Below are positions 1 through 7,224 of a stretch of 11,205 nucleotides of DNA, piece after piece. The stretch is from an uncultured Rikenella sp. (GTDB lineage: Bacteria; Bacteroidota; Bacteroidia; Bacteroidales; Rikenellaceae), in the NCBI RefSeq assembly GCF_910579375.1, contig NZ_CAJTUJ010000060.1, positions 1 through 11,205 of the forward strand. The letters are read 5' to 3'. The notes under the pieces were generated by a model. The model was not told the origin of the DNA and did no database searches. It saw only the letters and a program-made list of their open reading frames with translations. Position 1 is the stretch's first letter. Each line of letters begins with the position of its first letter. A program made the translations under genes and the position numbers.

Positions 1-221
1 AGGCTGAGAGCGAATAGTGCGCCGAAGAAGAGCCCCACAGGTTTGGGCGGAGTTCTTGCGACCCTAAAGGGTCGCGCGGGCCGAAGCCTCCCGCCGCGGA
101 GGGACGCACAGCGTCTTTTGCTGCCAGCCTCTACCTGAAGCGACGCAGGCTTCGACCCGCTCAGGCGATAAGGCTGAACTTGACAGAAAAGGCGTTGCTC
201 CTGCAACTCGAAGGGTCGCGC

Positions 222-286
222 AGTTCGCCGCCAGCGGTGGACTGCAACTCGTCGGGGCTCGTTGCACTCACCGCTGGCGGCGAACT
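222..286. repeat. Large inverted repeat (18-bp perfect arms)
   Basis: The arms AGTTCGCCGCCAGCGGTG (222-239) and its exact reverse complement (269-286) are separated by 29 bases. The separating bases pair imperfectly as well (GACTGCAAC against GTTGCACT), so the stem could reach about 26 pairs. No T-run follows on either side, so it does not look like an intrinsic terminator. A diverged copy of the unit, inverted, lies at 10799-10867. Confidence 0.8.
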
Positions 287-344
287 TAGGTTAAGAACGA
301 AATAGCACGCAAGGACGAGCTCCGAGAGATTTGGTTTGTGGAGT

Positions 345-433
345 GGGCGGTGGTTTGGGCGAAACTGTCGCGACCCTTTAGGGTCGCCGGACCTGCGCGC
401 TGGGCCTTCGGCCCACCCCGGAGCGCGCAGCCT
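345..433. repeat. Inverted-repeat block, left copy
   Basis: Positions 345-376 match the reverse complement of 10965-10996 at 30 of 32 bases. Positions 402-433 match the reverse complement of 10922-10954 nearly throughout, apart from one extra base and one substitution in the right copy. The joining segment differs in length. The block contains a GACCCTTTAGGGTC palindrome (372-385) and the hairpin TGGGCC-TTC-GGCCCA (401-415). Confidence 0.8.
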
Positions 434-467
434 AAATCTGAAAGAGTAGGGCATTACCAAAACGGGT

Positions 468-548
468 CGGAGCCAGCGTAGCCGGAAACGAGCCTCGCGA
501 AGTTGCAGGCCTACGCCTGGCTCCGGCCCGCGCGGTTCTTCGAACCGC
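468..548. repeat. Imperfect inverted repeat followed by a small hairpin
   Basis: CGGAGCCAGCGTAG (468-481) pairs with CTACGCCTGGCTCCG (511-525) apart from one extra base. Immediately after it, GCGGTTC (532-538) and GAACCGC (542-548) form a seven-pair hairpin with the loop TTC. No T-run follows. The function is unknown. Confidence 0.65.
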
Positions 549-598
549 AAGAGTACAAATAAGGTAGCCCTGACCCCGCCCGCCAAAGTCAAGCCAGT

Positions 599-676
599 TA
601 GGGTAGTTCCAGCCCATTGCCCCACTGCGGGCACGCGCGTCCGTTTATTCCGAGAGGCAACGCAACTGAAAACCGT
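599..676. repeat. Conserved 3' flank of the left FISUMP tail
   Basis: Two blocks recur in the same orientation near the right end. Positions 599-623 match 10559-10583 with one mismatch in 25, and 642-676 match 10597-10631 at all 35 bases. The second block encodes, on the minus strand, the last residues GFQLRCLSE and the stop of the FISUMP tail, plus three bases beyond the stop. The first block lies behind the stop. The bases between the two blocks differ between copies. Confidence 0.85.
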
Positions 677-842
677 GGGCGCGATTGTGCGCGTTGCCGG
701 GATAGAGGTGTTGTGTGCCGAAGTCCAAATACAGCACCGTGACGATTATCGGCGTATACGACCAACTGTACCCGCGGCCGACATACCTTGCTACGCCCTC
801 CCAGCCCGCACGACCGAAGTCGCGGCAGCCCGGGGCGGGGTA
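645..842 (-). pseudogene. FISUMP-domain C-terminal tail, silent remnant or cassette (left)
   Basis: The minus-strand frame ending in TAA at 647-645 reads PAPGCRDFGRAG, then VGRGYSWSYTP, then YLDFG, YPGN and finally HGFQLRCLSE. This matches the last third of the FISUMP domain (typically LPAAGYR, G-x-YWSST, a YL-x-F strand, and R-x-x-GFSVRC), a C-type-lectin-like fold common in exported Bacteroidota proteins. No start codon, signal peptide or N-terminal part belongs to it. The frame simply runs back into the end of the ABC ATPase gene in another phase. The homology begins near the block GCCCGGGGCGGGGT (828-841), which is also present at the other copy (10774-10787). It could be the stub of a lost gene or a silent donor cassette; the conserved borders favour the latter. 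Domain call fairly sure, role inferred. Confidence 0.65.
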
Positions 843-876
843 AGCTCGCCCCGAGAAAAACAGACCGCCGACTACC

Positions 877-1611
877 CTAAACAGATTCGGAGAGCGCGCC
901 CGCCTGAAGCGTCGGATTCGGATTGTATTCGTCCGACTCGATCTGGCCGTCCCGCAGCCGGACAATGCGCCGCGCATGACGTGCGATATCCTCCTCGTGC
1001 GTCACCACGATCACCGTGTTCCCCTCCCGGTAGATCCGTTCGAAGAGGTGCATGATGTCGATCGACGTCTTCGTGTCGAGGTTTCCCGTCGGTTCGTCCG
1101 CCAGAATGATCGACGGATCGTTCACCAGCGCCCGCGCCACCGCCACCCGCTGTCGTTGTCCCCCGCTCATCTCGTTCGGCCGGTGCTCCATGCGGTTTTC
1201 GAGCCCCACGCTGCACAGCGCCTCCTCCGCCCGCCGCAGCCGTCGCGATTTCGATATCCCCGCGTAGATCAGCGGCACCGCTACATTCTCCACCGCCGTG
1301 TAGCGCGGCAGGAGGTTGAACGTCTGGAACACGAAGCCGATCTCCTTGTTGCGCACCTCAGCCAGCTCATCCTCGTCCATGTCGCTCACATCCGTTCCGT
1401 TCAGCACATAGCGGCCCGAAGTCGGCGTGTCCAGACACCCCAGCATGTTCATCAGCGTCGATTTTCCCGACCCCGACGGGCCCATAATCGCCATGTAATC
1501 ATTGCGGTAGATCGTCAGGTCGACCCCGTCCAGCGCGTTCACCAGCTGGTCGCCCACCTCGTAAGTCTTGTGTATGTCGTCGATCAGGATGATCGGCTCT
1601 CGATTCTCCAT
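877..1611 (-). CDS. ABC transporter ATPase, LolD/MacB-like
   Basis: This is a 244-residue cytoplasmic ATPase of the LolD/MacB/FtsE group, which powers mechanotransmission permeases for lipoprotein release or for export of peptides and drugs. All nucleotide-binding motifs are intact: Walker A GPSGSGKST (44-52), Q-loop Gln96, signature MSGGQRQR (148-155), Walker B IILADEP (168-174) and H-loop His205 in VTHEE. The phrase TGNLDT after Walker B is typical of the MacB/LolD group. The length is usual for a stand-alone subunit. It is the last gene of the leftward operon, 26 bases behind the preceding gene. No FtsX/MacB-type permease is present in the window, so the partner must be encoded elsewhere. 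No terminator is visible after its stop; the FISUMP tail follows directly. The exact substrate cannot be told. Confidence 0.92.
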   Translation of the reverse strand: MENREPIILIDDIHKTYEVGDQLVNALDGVDLTIYRNDYMAIMGPSGSGKSTLMNMLGCLDTPTSGRYVLNGTDVSDMDEDELAEVRNKEIGFVFQTFNLLPRYTAVENVAVPLIYAGISKSRRLRRAEEALCSVGLENRMEHRPNEMSGGQRQRVAVARALVNDPSIILADEPTGNLDTKTSIDIMHLFERIYREGNTVIVVTHEEDIARHARRIVRLRDGQIESDEYNPNPTLQAGALSESV

Positions 1612-1637
1612 AATGGTTGGTTGTAAGAGAGTTAAGG

Positions 1638-2018
1638 TTAGTTTCGAATACGGAAGAACTGTTTTTGGAGCTTCGGATCGAAAAAGAGAACCAGAAGCCC
1701 CTGTAAATGAGCCGCCACGACATGGGTCTCGGCGAACCAGCGATCGAAATCGTGCCGTTCCTGCGCCGTGCGGAACGGTTCGAGCAGACAGACCACCCGC
1801 TTCGCCTCCCCGTCCGTCACATCCGTTACGGAATGCACAAATTTCACATTTTCAGCTCCGTATCGAGTGGCAATGACCTCCGGCAGCCGCCTCCGCCGCT
1901 GCGGCAGAACCACCTCGCGCACGAAACGGTACATCATCGGCGAGTGGATGCCGTGTCCCCGCCAATGCCGCGCCGTGAGCGCGTGTCGCAGTCGTGTATA
2001 AAGTTGATACCGTGTCAT
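1638..2018 (-). CDS. Short relative of the GHGIHSP methyltransferase-like family
   Basis: This is a 126-residue protein. Its start (TRYQLYTRLRHAL, then GHGIHSP at 21-27 and YRFVREV) matches the N-terminus of a Bacteroidota family of SAM-dependent methyltransferase-like proteins. Its end (LLVLFFDPKLQKQFFRIR) matches the C-terminal strand and tail of the same family. As I recall, full-length members have about 220-240 residues; here most of the Rossmann core is missing, including any glycine-rich SAM-binding motif. The frame is nevertheless open from ATG to stop. Its ATG overlaps the stop of the upstream flavoprotein gene (ATGA), which predicts translational coupling. It is probably not an active methyltransferase and may be a reduced or internally deleted paralogue. 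Family assignment from motif memory; function unknown. Confidence 0.75.
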   Translation of the reverse strand: MTRYQLYTRLRHALTARHWRGHGIHSPMMYRFVREVVLPQRRRRLPEVIATRYGAENVKFVHSVTDVTDGEAKRVVCLLEPFRTAQERHDFDRWFAETHVVAAHLQGLLVLFFDPKLQKQFFRIRN

Positions 2019-3277
2019 TTGCGATTTATTCGTGCCGCCGCCGACCGCCCTGCCCGATAGCCTGTCGAGAGGGCGATCTGGATGTTGTATCCGCCCGTAT
2101 CCGCATCGATGTCAAGCAGTTCGCCCGCGAAGTAGAGCCCCCTGACCCGTCGCGAAGCCAGAGTCAGCGGGTCGACCTCCGCTAGATCGACTCCCCCCGC
2201 CGTCACGATCGCCTCGGTGAACGGCCGATAGTCCCGCACCGGGATCCGCCACTCTTTCAAAGCACAGACGAGTTTCTCGCAATCCGCTGCCGACAAAGAG
2301 CCCGCCGGCTTTGATAAAGAGAGCCCCGCCGCCCGTGCGATAACCGACCGAAGCTGTGTCGGTAATAGCTTCTGTAATAAGATTTTAACCGGCGTGTCCC
2401 TGCCCAGCGCCTCGATCTCCCGCCCGATGCGGTTCCGCAGCTTTTCCGCCGAAAGGGCCGGTTTCAAGTCCACCGAGAGCTCCACCCGCCGCCCGTCGAT
2501 CAGCGCGTCCACCGCCGTCCGACTCACTTGCAGGACGATCGCCCCGCCCGCGATCCCCTCCGCCGTGAACTCCATCTCGCCGAACCGCCGCTCCGCCACC
2601 GCGCCGTCCACCCACAAAGAGAGTTCTACATTCTTCAGCATCAGCCCCTTCAGTCCTCCCGGAACCGCCACCTCCAACGGCACTAAAGCCGGTCTCAGCG
2701 GTTCGATCCGGTGTCCCGCCGCGTCCGCCATCTCGTGTCCGTCGCCCGTCGAGCCCGTCGTCGGATAGCTCACCCCGCCCGTCGCCAGCACTACCGCCCG
2801 CGCTTCGAGCCGCTCTCCCGACTCCAAGACCACCCCCCGCACCCCGCCATCCGCCAGCCACAAAGCCGAGACCGGCGCCAGGCATCGCACCTCCGCCCCC
2901 GACCGCCGGGCCCACGCCGCCAACGCCTCCGCCACGTCCCACGCCCGTCCCGAAGCCGGAAAAATCCGTCCGCCCCGCTCGTGTGCGAGCGGCACCCCCA
3001 ATTCCGATTCGAACCAGCGGATAGCCGCCCGGTTGTCGAACGCCTCGAACGCCGGACGGAAAAAGTCCGCCCCCTGCCGTACCTTCGCGAGGAACTCCTC
3101 CCGCGGCCGGTCGTTCGTCACGTTGCACCGCCCCTTGCCCGTGATCCGCAGTTTGCGGGCCGGTTTCTCCATCTTTTCGAGCAGCAGCACACGCCCCTGC
3201 CCGCCAAGATATGCCGCCGCCTGTCCCGCAGCCGTCAGGCCCGCCGGCCCGCCGCCTATGACGATCAGGTCATACAT
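2015..3277 (-). CDS. YhiN/HI0933-type NAD(P)/FAD-dependent oxidoreductase
   Basis: This is a 420-residue cytoplasmic flavoprotein of the HI0933-like (YhiN) family. The N-terminal dinucleotide-binding fold has GGGPAG (8-13), followed by the family phrase ARKLRITGKGRCNVTN. The middle holds the ATGG motif (VVLATGGVSYPTTGSTGDG). The C-terminus carries the second FAD signature, GLYFAGELLDIDADTGGYN. Length and motifs are those of a complete protein. The physiological substrate of this family is unsettled. I chose the ATG at 3277 because MYDLIVIGGG begins right at the first strand of the fold; the upstream in-frame start would add arginine-rich residues that belong to the cutC reading frame. It overlaps the end of cutC by 8 bases and the next gene by 4. 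Confidence 0.93.
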   Translation of the reverse strand: MYDLIVIGGGPAGLTAAGQAAAYLGGQGRVLLLEKMEKPARKLRITGKGRCNVTNDRPREEFLAKVRQGADFFRPAFEAFDNRAAIRWFESELGVPLAHERGGRIFPASGRAWDVAEALAAWARRSGAEVRCLAPVSALWLADGGVRGVVLESGERLEARAVVLATGGVSYPTTGSTGDGHEMADAAGHRIEPLRPALVPLEVAVPGGLKGLMLKNVELSLWVDGAVAERRFGEMEFTAEGIAGGAIVLQVSRTAVDALIDGRRVELSVDLKPALSAEKLRNRIGREIEALGRDTPVKILLQKLLPTQLRSVIARAAGLSLSKPAGSLSAADCEKLVCALKEWRIPVRDYRPFTEAIVTAGGVDLAEVDPLTLASRRVRGLYFAGELLDIDADTGGYNIQIALSTGYRAGRSAAARINRK

Positions 3278-4019
3278 GCCGCAACGCCTCGATCGACCGG
3301 GCCACCCGCTCCGGATCCGTGATATCCCGCGCAAACTCCTCGACCGTCACCGTCCCGCCCATCGAGACCCGCTCGTTCCGATACGCCATCCCCCCCTCGA
3401 CCCGCCGCCGCGCCGACATGTGAAACTCTGCGGCACCCGTCGCCCGCGCCAAATCCGCCACATTCGATTCGTTCACCCCGCAACCCGGCATAATAATAAT
3501 CCGCCCCTGCGCCCGGCGCACCAGCTCGGCAATCAATGCCGAGCCCGCCGGCGCGCTGGCCTCCTGTCCCGAGGTCAGAATCCGGTCGAACCCCAGCGCG
3601 ATGATCTCCTCCAGCGCCTCGAACGGGTCGCGGCAGACGTCGAAAGCCCGGTGGAACGTGGTCGAGAGGCCTCCCGCCGCCGCCATCAGCTCCGCGTTCC
3701 GTTCCACGTCGATCGTCCCGTCCGCCCGCAAGCAGCCGAAGACCACTCCGTCCGCCCCCGCCGCCTTGGCCGCCTCGATGTCGAGGAGCATCGTCTGCAT
3801 CTCCGCCGGCGTGTAGAGAAAATCGCCCCCCCGCGGCCGGATAATCACGTTCAGCTGAATTCCGATCGCCCGCCGGGCCGTCACCATCTCGCCGTAGCTC
3901 GGCGTCGTCCCCCCCTCCGGAATCCCCGCGCAGAGCTCCACCCGCACGGCTCCTCCCTGCTCCGCCGCCACGCAGCTCGCCGCCGAATTGGCGCATACTT
4001 CGATCTTCGGATTTACCAT
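3270..4019 (-). CDS. cutC: CutC family protein
   Basis: This is a 249-residue TIM-barrel protein of the CutC family. It was named for copper homeostasis in Escherichia coli, though the direct copper role has been questioned and no enzyme activity is settled. Family motifs are all present: VRVELCAGIPEGGTTPS near residue 25-41, IRPRGGDF (60-67), GADGVVFGCL, TTFHRAFD, ILTSGQ and IIIMPGCGV. The ATG at 4019 begins MVNPKIEVC, as in relatives. An upstream ATG at 4037 would add six residues and cannot be excluded. AAAGGGA lies about 9 bases before the chosen start, a plausible ribosome site that is rare in this window. The start overlaps the end of the peptidase gene by 7 bases (ATGGTAA) and the end overlaps the flavoprotein gene by 8. 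Confidence 0.93.
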   Translation of the reverse strand: MVNPKIEVCANSAASCVAAEQGGAVRVELCAGIPEGGTTPSYGEMVTARRAIGIQLNVIIRPRGGDFLYTPAEMQTMLLDIEAAKAAGADGVVFGCLRADGTIDVERNAELMAAAGGLSTTFHRAFDVCRDPFEALEEIIALGFDRILTSGQEASAPAGSALIAELVRRAQGRIIIMPGCGVNESNVADLARATGAAEFHMSARRRVEGGMAYRNERVSMGGTVTVEEFARDITDPERVARSIEALRHV

Positions 4020-5755
4020 ATGTATGTCCCTTTCCATGTTTTGACATTTCCCTTCGCATCGCCCACCGTCAGCACCAGCCGGTGCCGCGTCTCCGCTCCC
4101 GCCGCCGCCCGCTGCGGCACGTACTCCAGCGTGCGGCTCTTCGGATCCCACGCCAGCAGCTCCCACCGCCCGTCCACCGTCAGCGAGTAGCGCACGATGC
4201 CCGACAGGTCGTCCGTCGCCCTCCACCGCAGCGTCTCACCCGCCGGAATCCGGCCCTCCGAAGCCAAAGCCGCCGTCACCGTCGGCGCCAGCGTGTCCGC
4301 CGCTACGGCGAAACACCCCAGCCGTTTGCTCCGCGCCACCACCCGCCGCGTCTCCGCTTCCCATCCTCCGCCCACGTTCGAGAGCCGGCCCCGGTCGTCG
4401 ACCGATACCACCACCAGCTTGCTCCGCAGCGAAGCCGGCACGCTGTCCGCCGCCAGCGAGATCGTCGCCGCTCGTTGCAGCGGCACATCCTCCGACCCGA
4501 TCCGTACCACCGGCCGCCCCGCTACCGTATCCTGCGCCGCCTCCAGCACCATCGACTCGTACAGCGCCCGCCCCGGGATGTCGACCGTCGCTCCCGGTAG
4601 CCGGAACTGCGCGCCGCTCCACCACATCACCCCCCGCCCCTGCGGCTCCTCGGCCTCCGGCATCGGCTCGCCCCGCACAATGGTGAACCTCAGGGTCGTC
4701 GTATTCCCCGCGTCGTCGCGGATCACCGTCTCGACCCGCCGTCCCGCCGAATCGGCCACCCGGATCGTCCCGTCGCCCAGCCGCCGCTCCGGCCCGTAGT
4801 TCGCCAGCCGGTTATTGGGCGAGACGTAAGCCCGCAGCACCGACGTCCGTCGCGCACAGCGGTTCTCCGGATAGTCGACGAAAGCGGCCACATAGCCGGT
4901 GGTCGCGAAGTCGATCCGGTCGAGCCGGAAGCTGAAGTGCCGTCCCCCATCCACCGCCTGCCGCAGGCTGTAGACCCCCATCGTATTCGACCGTCCGTCC
5001 TTGTAGTCGATCACCTCGTAAGCCAAGTACCCCGGCCCGTGGAGCGTCAGCACCGAGTCCTCCGGCTGCGTCGTCCCGTCCGGCAGCGTCCGCACCGCCA
5101 CCGCCTGCCGCAGCCGCCGACGAGGAGCTCCCGCCACCGAGTCGATCTCGTAGAGCAACACCCGGCTCACCGTCGGCGGGATCCGGTCGGGCACGTTGAA
5201 GACCCCCTCGGCGATCAGGTTCCGCGGTCGTCCGTAGGCGTCGCGAATCTCGAAATGGAGGTGCGGCCCGCCCGACGAGCCCGTGTTGCCCAGCGCCGCG
5301 ATTCGTTCGCCCTGTTTCACCGGGAACTGTCCGCTCGCCGGATAGAGGTCTACGCGGAACGACCGCTTGGCATACTGCTGGCTCCGCACCCACCGCGCGA
5401 TGCGCGGTTCGAAGCTCTCCAGGTGTCCGTAGACCGACGTCTCGCCGTTCGGATGGGTGATGTAGAGCACGTGTCCGTAGCCCGTCGGCCAGACCCCCAC
5501 GCGCGAGACGAAGCCGTCCGCCGCGGCATAGACCGGACTGCCCGGCCCCTGCAACGCCCGGATGTCGAGCCCCGTATGGAAATGTCCCGAGCGAATTTCG
5601 CCCACGTTCCCCGCCAGCTGAATCGCGAACCCCACCGGCGAACGGTAGTACTCCGCCCCGTAAACCGCCTTTCCCTGTGCGGCTCCGGCGGCCTGCGCGA
5701 CGCCCCAAACGGTCGTCGCGGCCATGAAAAACAGTCGTTTCCAGTCGATTACCAT
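4013..5755 (-). CDS. Exported M23 family metallopeptidase with a long C-terminal region
   Basis: This is a 580-residue peptidoglycan-endopeptidase-like protein. An N-terminal signal sequence (WKRLFFMAATTVWGVAQAAG) directs it out of the cytoplasm. The LytM/M23 domain spans roughly residues 45-190 with a complete active-site set: HFHTGLD (zinc ligands His60 and Asp64), His111 in VYGHLE, and HLHFE (His165, His167). About 60 residues lie between the first two histidine motifs and the last, as in the family. Residues 200-580 are rich in predicted strands and resemble no domain I can name; they may bind the wall or a partner. The ATG at 5755 overlaps the recX stop (ATGGTAA), and reading upstream would only translate recX out of frame. 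The gene likely acts in cell-wall remodelling at the periplasmic face. Confidence 0.9.
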   Translation of the reverse strand: MVIDWKRLFFMAATTVWGVAQAAGAAQGKAVYGAEYYRSPVGFAIQLAGNVGEIRSGHFHTGLDIRALQGPGSPVYAAADGFVSRVGVWPTGYGHVLYITHPNGETSVYGHLESFEPRIARWVRSQQYAKRSFRVDLYPASGQFPVKQGERIAALGNTGSSGGPHLHFEIRDAYGRPRNLIAEGVFNVPDRIPPTVSRVLLYEIDSVAGAPRRRLRQAVAVRTLPDGTTQPEDSVLTLHGPGYLAYEVIDYKDGRSNTMGVYSLRQAVDGGRHFSFRLDRIDFATTGYVAAFVDYPENRCARRTSVLRAYVSPNNRLANYGPERRLGDGTIRVADSAGRRVETVIRDDAGNTTTLRFTIVRGEPMPEAEEPQGRGVMWWSGAQFRLPGATVDIPGRALYESMVLEAAQDTVAGRPVVRIGSEDVPLQRAATISLAADSVPASLRSKLVVVSVDDRGRLSNVGGGWEAETRRVVARSKRLGCFAVAADTLAPTVTAALASEGRIPAGETLRWRATDDLSGIVRYSLTVDGRWELLAWDPKSRTLEYVPQRAAAGAETRHRLVLTVGDAKGNVKTWKGTYIW

Positions 5756-6333
5756 CGTGTAAAGTCTTCGCCCGGATCGTAGTCCGGGGCCAGTATTCGT
5801 TCCAGCATCCGTTGAATTTCGGCGTAGTCGTATCCCCGCCCCATGGCCCACCGGAAGAGCCGCGTCCGGAGGTCGTAAGCGCTCTTCGCCCGGTCGCGCT
5901 CGCGCAGCAGCCGGCGGTAGAGGATCAGCTCCAGCTTCTCCGTCTGGCGCTCCGGTTCGATCTGCTGCAGCGCCTCGGCGATGATCTCCTTCGGAATCCC
6001 TTTGGCTCTCAGCCCCAGCTCGATCCGCCGTCGGCCCCAGTTGGCGCAGCTCATCTTGTCGCGCACATAGGCCCGGGCATAGCGCTCCTCGTCCACGAAC
6101 TTCTCGCGGACGAGCCGTTCGATGATCGGGTCGTAGTCCTCCTTGTTCATCCGCCACCGGAAGAGCGACCGTCGGATGTCGCTGATACACCGTTCGCTCT
6201 TCGCGCAGCTGAGCATCAGCGACTCCAGGGCGCGTTCCGGCGTTTTGGCCGGTTTCGAGAAGTCGATGTTTTCGAGCCTCCGCCGCCTCGGGTGGCGGTC
6301 GTAGCCGAACTCTTCGTCGCCGTAGTAGACCAT
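5749..6333 (-). CDS. recX: Regulatory protein RecX
   Basis: This is a 194-residue, helix-rich basic protein. RecX binds RecA filaments and limits or tunes recombination. The three-helix repeats are visible: ALESLMLSCAKSERCISDIRRSLFRWRMNKEDYDPIIERLVREKF is cut here into repeat one (about residues 35-80), followed by the RecX hallmark VDEERYARAYVRDK and then RRIELGLRAKGIPKEIIAEAL (repeat two). A third repeat includes FRWAMGRGYDYAEIQRMLERIL. The first 30 residues are a charged extension seen in many Bacteroidota members. It begins 4 bases after the prmC stop and overlaps the following peptidase gene by 7 bases. Neither recA nor a LexA-type site is visible, so expression probably follows the prmC promoter. 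Confidence 0.88.
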   Translation of the reverse strand: MVYYGDEEFGYDRHPRRRRLENIDFSKPAKTPERALESLMLSCAKSERCISDIRRSLFRWRMNKEDYDPIIERLVREKFVDEERYARAYVRDKMSCANWGRRRIELGLRAKGIPKEIIAEALQQIEPERQTEKLELILYRRLLRERDRAKSAYDLRTRLFRWAMGRGYDYAEIQRMLERILAPDYDPGEDFTRW

Positions 6334-6337
6334 AGCG

Positions 6338-7195
6338 TTACTTGTTTTCCGATATGAATGTCGCCCGCACGAACCTTTCGCGCCCGTGCAGATCGCGTAT
6401 CACCCGCACATCGGCATAGCCCAGCCCCTGCAACAGCTCCCGCGTCTGAAGGCCGAACCGCTCGTTGATCTCGAACCAGAGCTCACCCCCCGGTTTCAAG
6501 AGCGGCAGCCGCGCGATCGCCCGGTAGAAGCGCAGCGGGTCGTCGTCCGGTACGTATAAGGCCCCCTCCGGTTCATAGCGCACCACGTTGGCCCGCATCT
6601 CAGCCCGCTCCGAATCGAGCACATAGGGCGGATTGCTCACCACCAGGTCGAATTTTTCCGCTTCCGGCACTGGTGGTCCGCCGCTCAACACATCCTGTTG
6701 CACGAACCGAATACGCCCTCCCACACCAACGGCCTCCGCATTCCGAGCCGCCACCCGCAGCGCCCCCTCCGAGATGTCCCACGCCTCGACACAGGTCTCC
6801 GCCCCCCATTCTGCCGCCAGCGTGACGGCGATCGCCCCGCTCCCCGTCCCGATGTCCAGCACCCGCCGCCGGGGCGATCCGTCCAGAATCGTCCGCACCA
6901 GCTGCTCCGTCTCGCCCCGCGGGATCAGCGTGTCGGGCGTCACCTCGAACGAGCGGCCGTAGAACTCCTCCCGCCCCGTGACATACTGTACCGGTTCCCA
7001 CCGCTCCAGCCGCCGGAGATCCTCCTCCCACGCCTCGCCGAGCTCGAACGCCGCGTCGCCCTGCAAGGCGACCGCTAACCGTCCGATGCCGTATTTCTCT
7101 TCCAACAGCCTGGAGACGACGACCCGCGCCTCGTCTGTCCCGTACAACGGGCTCAGCCGGGCGACGGCGAGGCGACTTGTTTCCCGAAGCGTCAT
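6338..7195 (-). CDS. prmC: Peptide chain release factor N5-glutamine methyltransferase PrmC
   Basis: This is a 285-residue cytoplasmic SAM-dependent methyltransferase (HemK/PrmC) that methylates the glutamine of the GGQ motif in release factors RF1 and RF2. The helical N-terminal domain ends near GREEFYG (74-80), and IPRGETEQLV (91-100) follows as in the family. The SAM-binding motif DIGTGSG is at 114-120, and the catalytic NPPY that grips the target glutamine is at 188-191. The length is typical. The frame could be opened nine bases earlier by a TTG at 7204, but the ATG at 7195 is preferred: it begins MTLRE, and the -7 box at 7209-7202 leaves no room for more. It is the first gene of the leftward operon. 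Confidence 0.94.
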   Translation of the reverse strand: MTLRETSRLAVARLSPLYGTDEARVVVSRLLEEKYGIGRLAVALQGDAAFELGEAWEEDLRRLERWEPVQYVTGREEFYGRSFEVTPDTLIPRGETEQLVRTILDGSPRRRVLDIGTGSGAIAVTLAAEWGAETCVEAWDISEGALRVAARNAEAVGVGGRIRFVQQDVLSGGPPVPEAEKFDLVVSNPPYVLDSERAEMRANVVRYEPEGALYVPDDDPLRFYRAIARLPLLKPGGELWFEINERFGLQTRELLQGLGYADVRVIRDLHGRERFVRATFISENK

Positions 7196-7201
7196 ATTGA
7201 G

Positions 7202-7209
7202 CAAAGATA
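7202..7209 (-). promoter_or_regulatory. -7 promoter box for the prmC operon
   Basis: The minus strand reads TATCTTTG, a perfect match to the Bacteroidota -7 consensus TAnnTTTG. The prmC ATG begins 6 bases downstream, so transcription should start at or within a base or two of the start codon. I find no TTTG-like -33 element at the usual spacing. Consensus from established knowledge; activity inferred. Confidence 0.65.
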
Positions 7210-7211
7210 CG

Positions 7212-7219
7212 TAAATTTG
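7212..7219 (+). promoter_or_regulatory. -7 promoter box for ribD
   Basis: The plus strand reads TAAATTTG, again a perfect TAnnTTTG, only two bases from the opposing box. The ribD ATG begins 5 bases after it. Either the ribD message is leaderless, or translation starts at the second ATG (7243). No clear -33 element is visible. Confidence 0.65.
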
Positions 7220-7224
7220 CCTCC

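Larger units (their letters stand above)
1..640. repeat. Gene-free mosaic of short repeats and hairpins (left)
   Basis: I see no credible gene here. The long open frame on the minus strand (161-634) has an arginine/proline-rich composition and no recognisable domain, and its recurring peptide pieces come from repeated DNA. Blocks found again in inverted orientation at the right end of the window are: 8-17 (with 11139-11148), 103-119 (with 11074-11090, 17 of 17 bases), 217-286 (with 10799-10867, diverged), 345-376 (with 10965-10996, two mismatches) and 402-433 (with 10922-10954). The stretch 38-74 is a diverged second copy of 352-386. Small perfect hairpins occur at 59-74, 371-386, 401-415 and 532-548. 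A repeat-derived intergenic region fits best; a degenerate mobile element is possible. Confidence 0.75.

Noticed and set aside
161..634. A 157-codon open frame on the minus strand as a hypothetical gene
   Set aside because: Composition is arginine/proline-rich and low in typical folds, it runs through several perfect hairpins and repeat blocks, and its only matches in the window are to repeated DNA at the right end.
831..853. The hairpin CGGGGCG/CGCCCCG as a terminator for the ABC ATPase operon
   Set aside because: On the minus strand the T-run precedes the hairpin instead of following it, so it would not end leftward transcription.
2385..3128. A 247-codon glycine-rich minus-strand open frame
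   Set aside because: It is an out-of-frame shadow of the flavoprotein gene in GC-rich DNA; the overlapping frame has clear FAD-binding motifs.
7204..7204. TTG at 7204 as the prmC start
   Set aside because: The TTG is part of the TATCTTTG promoter box itself, so a transcript from that promoter could not include it; the ATG at 7195 fits better.
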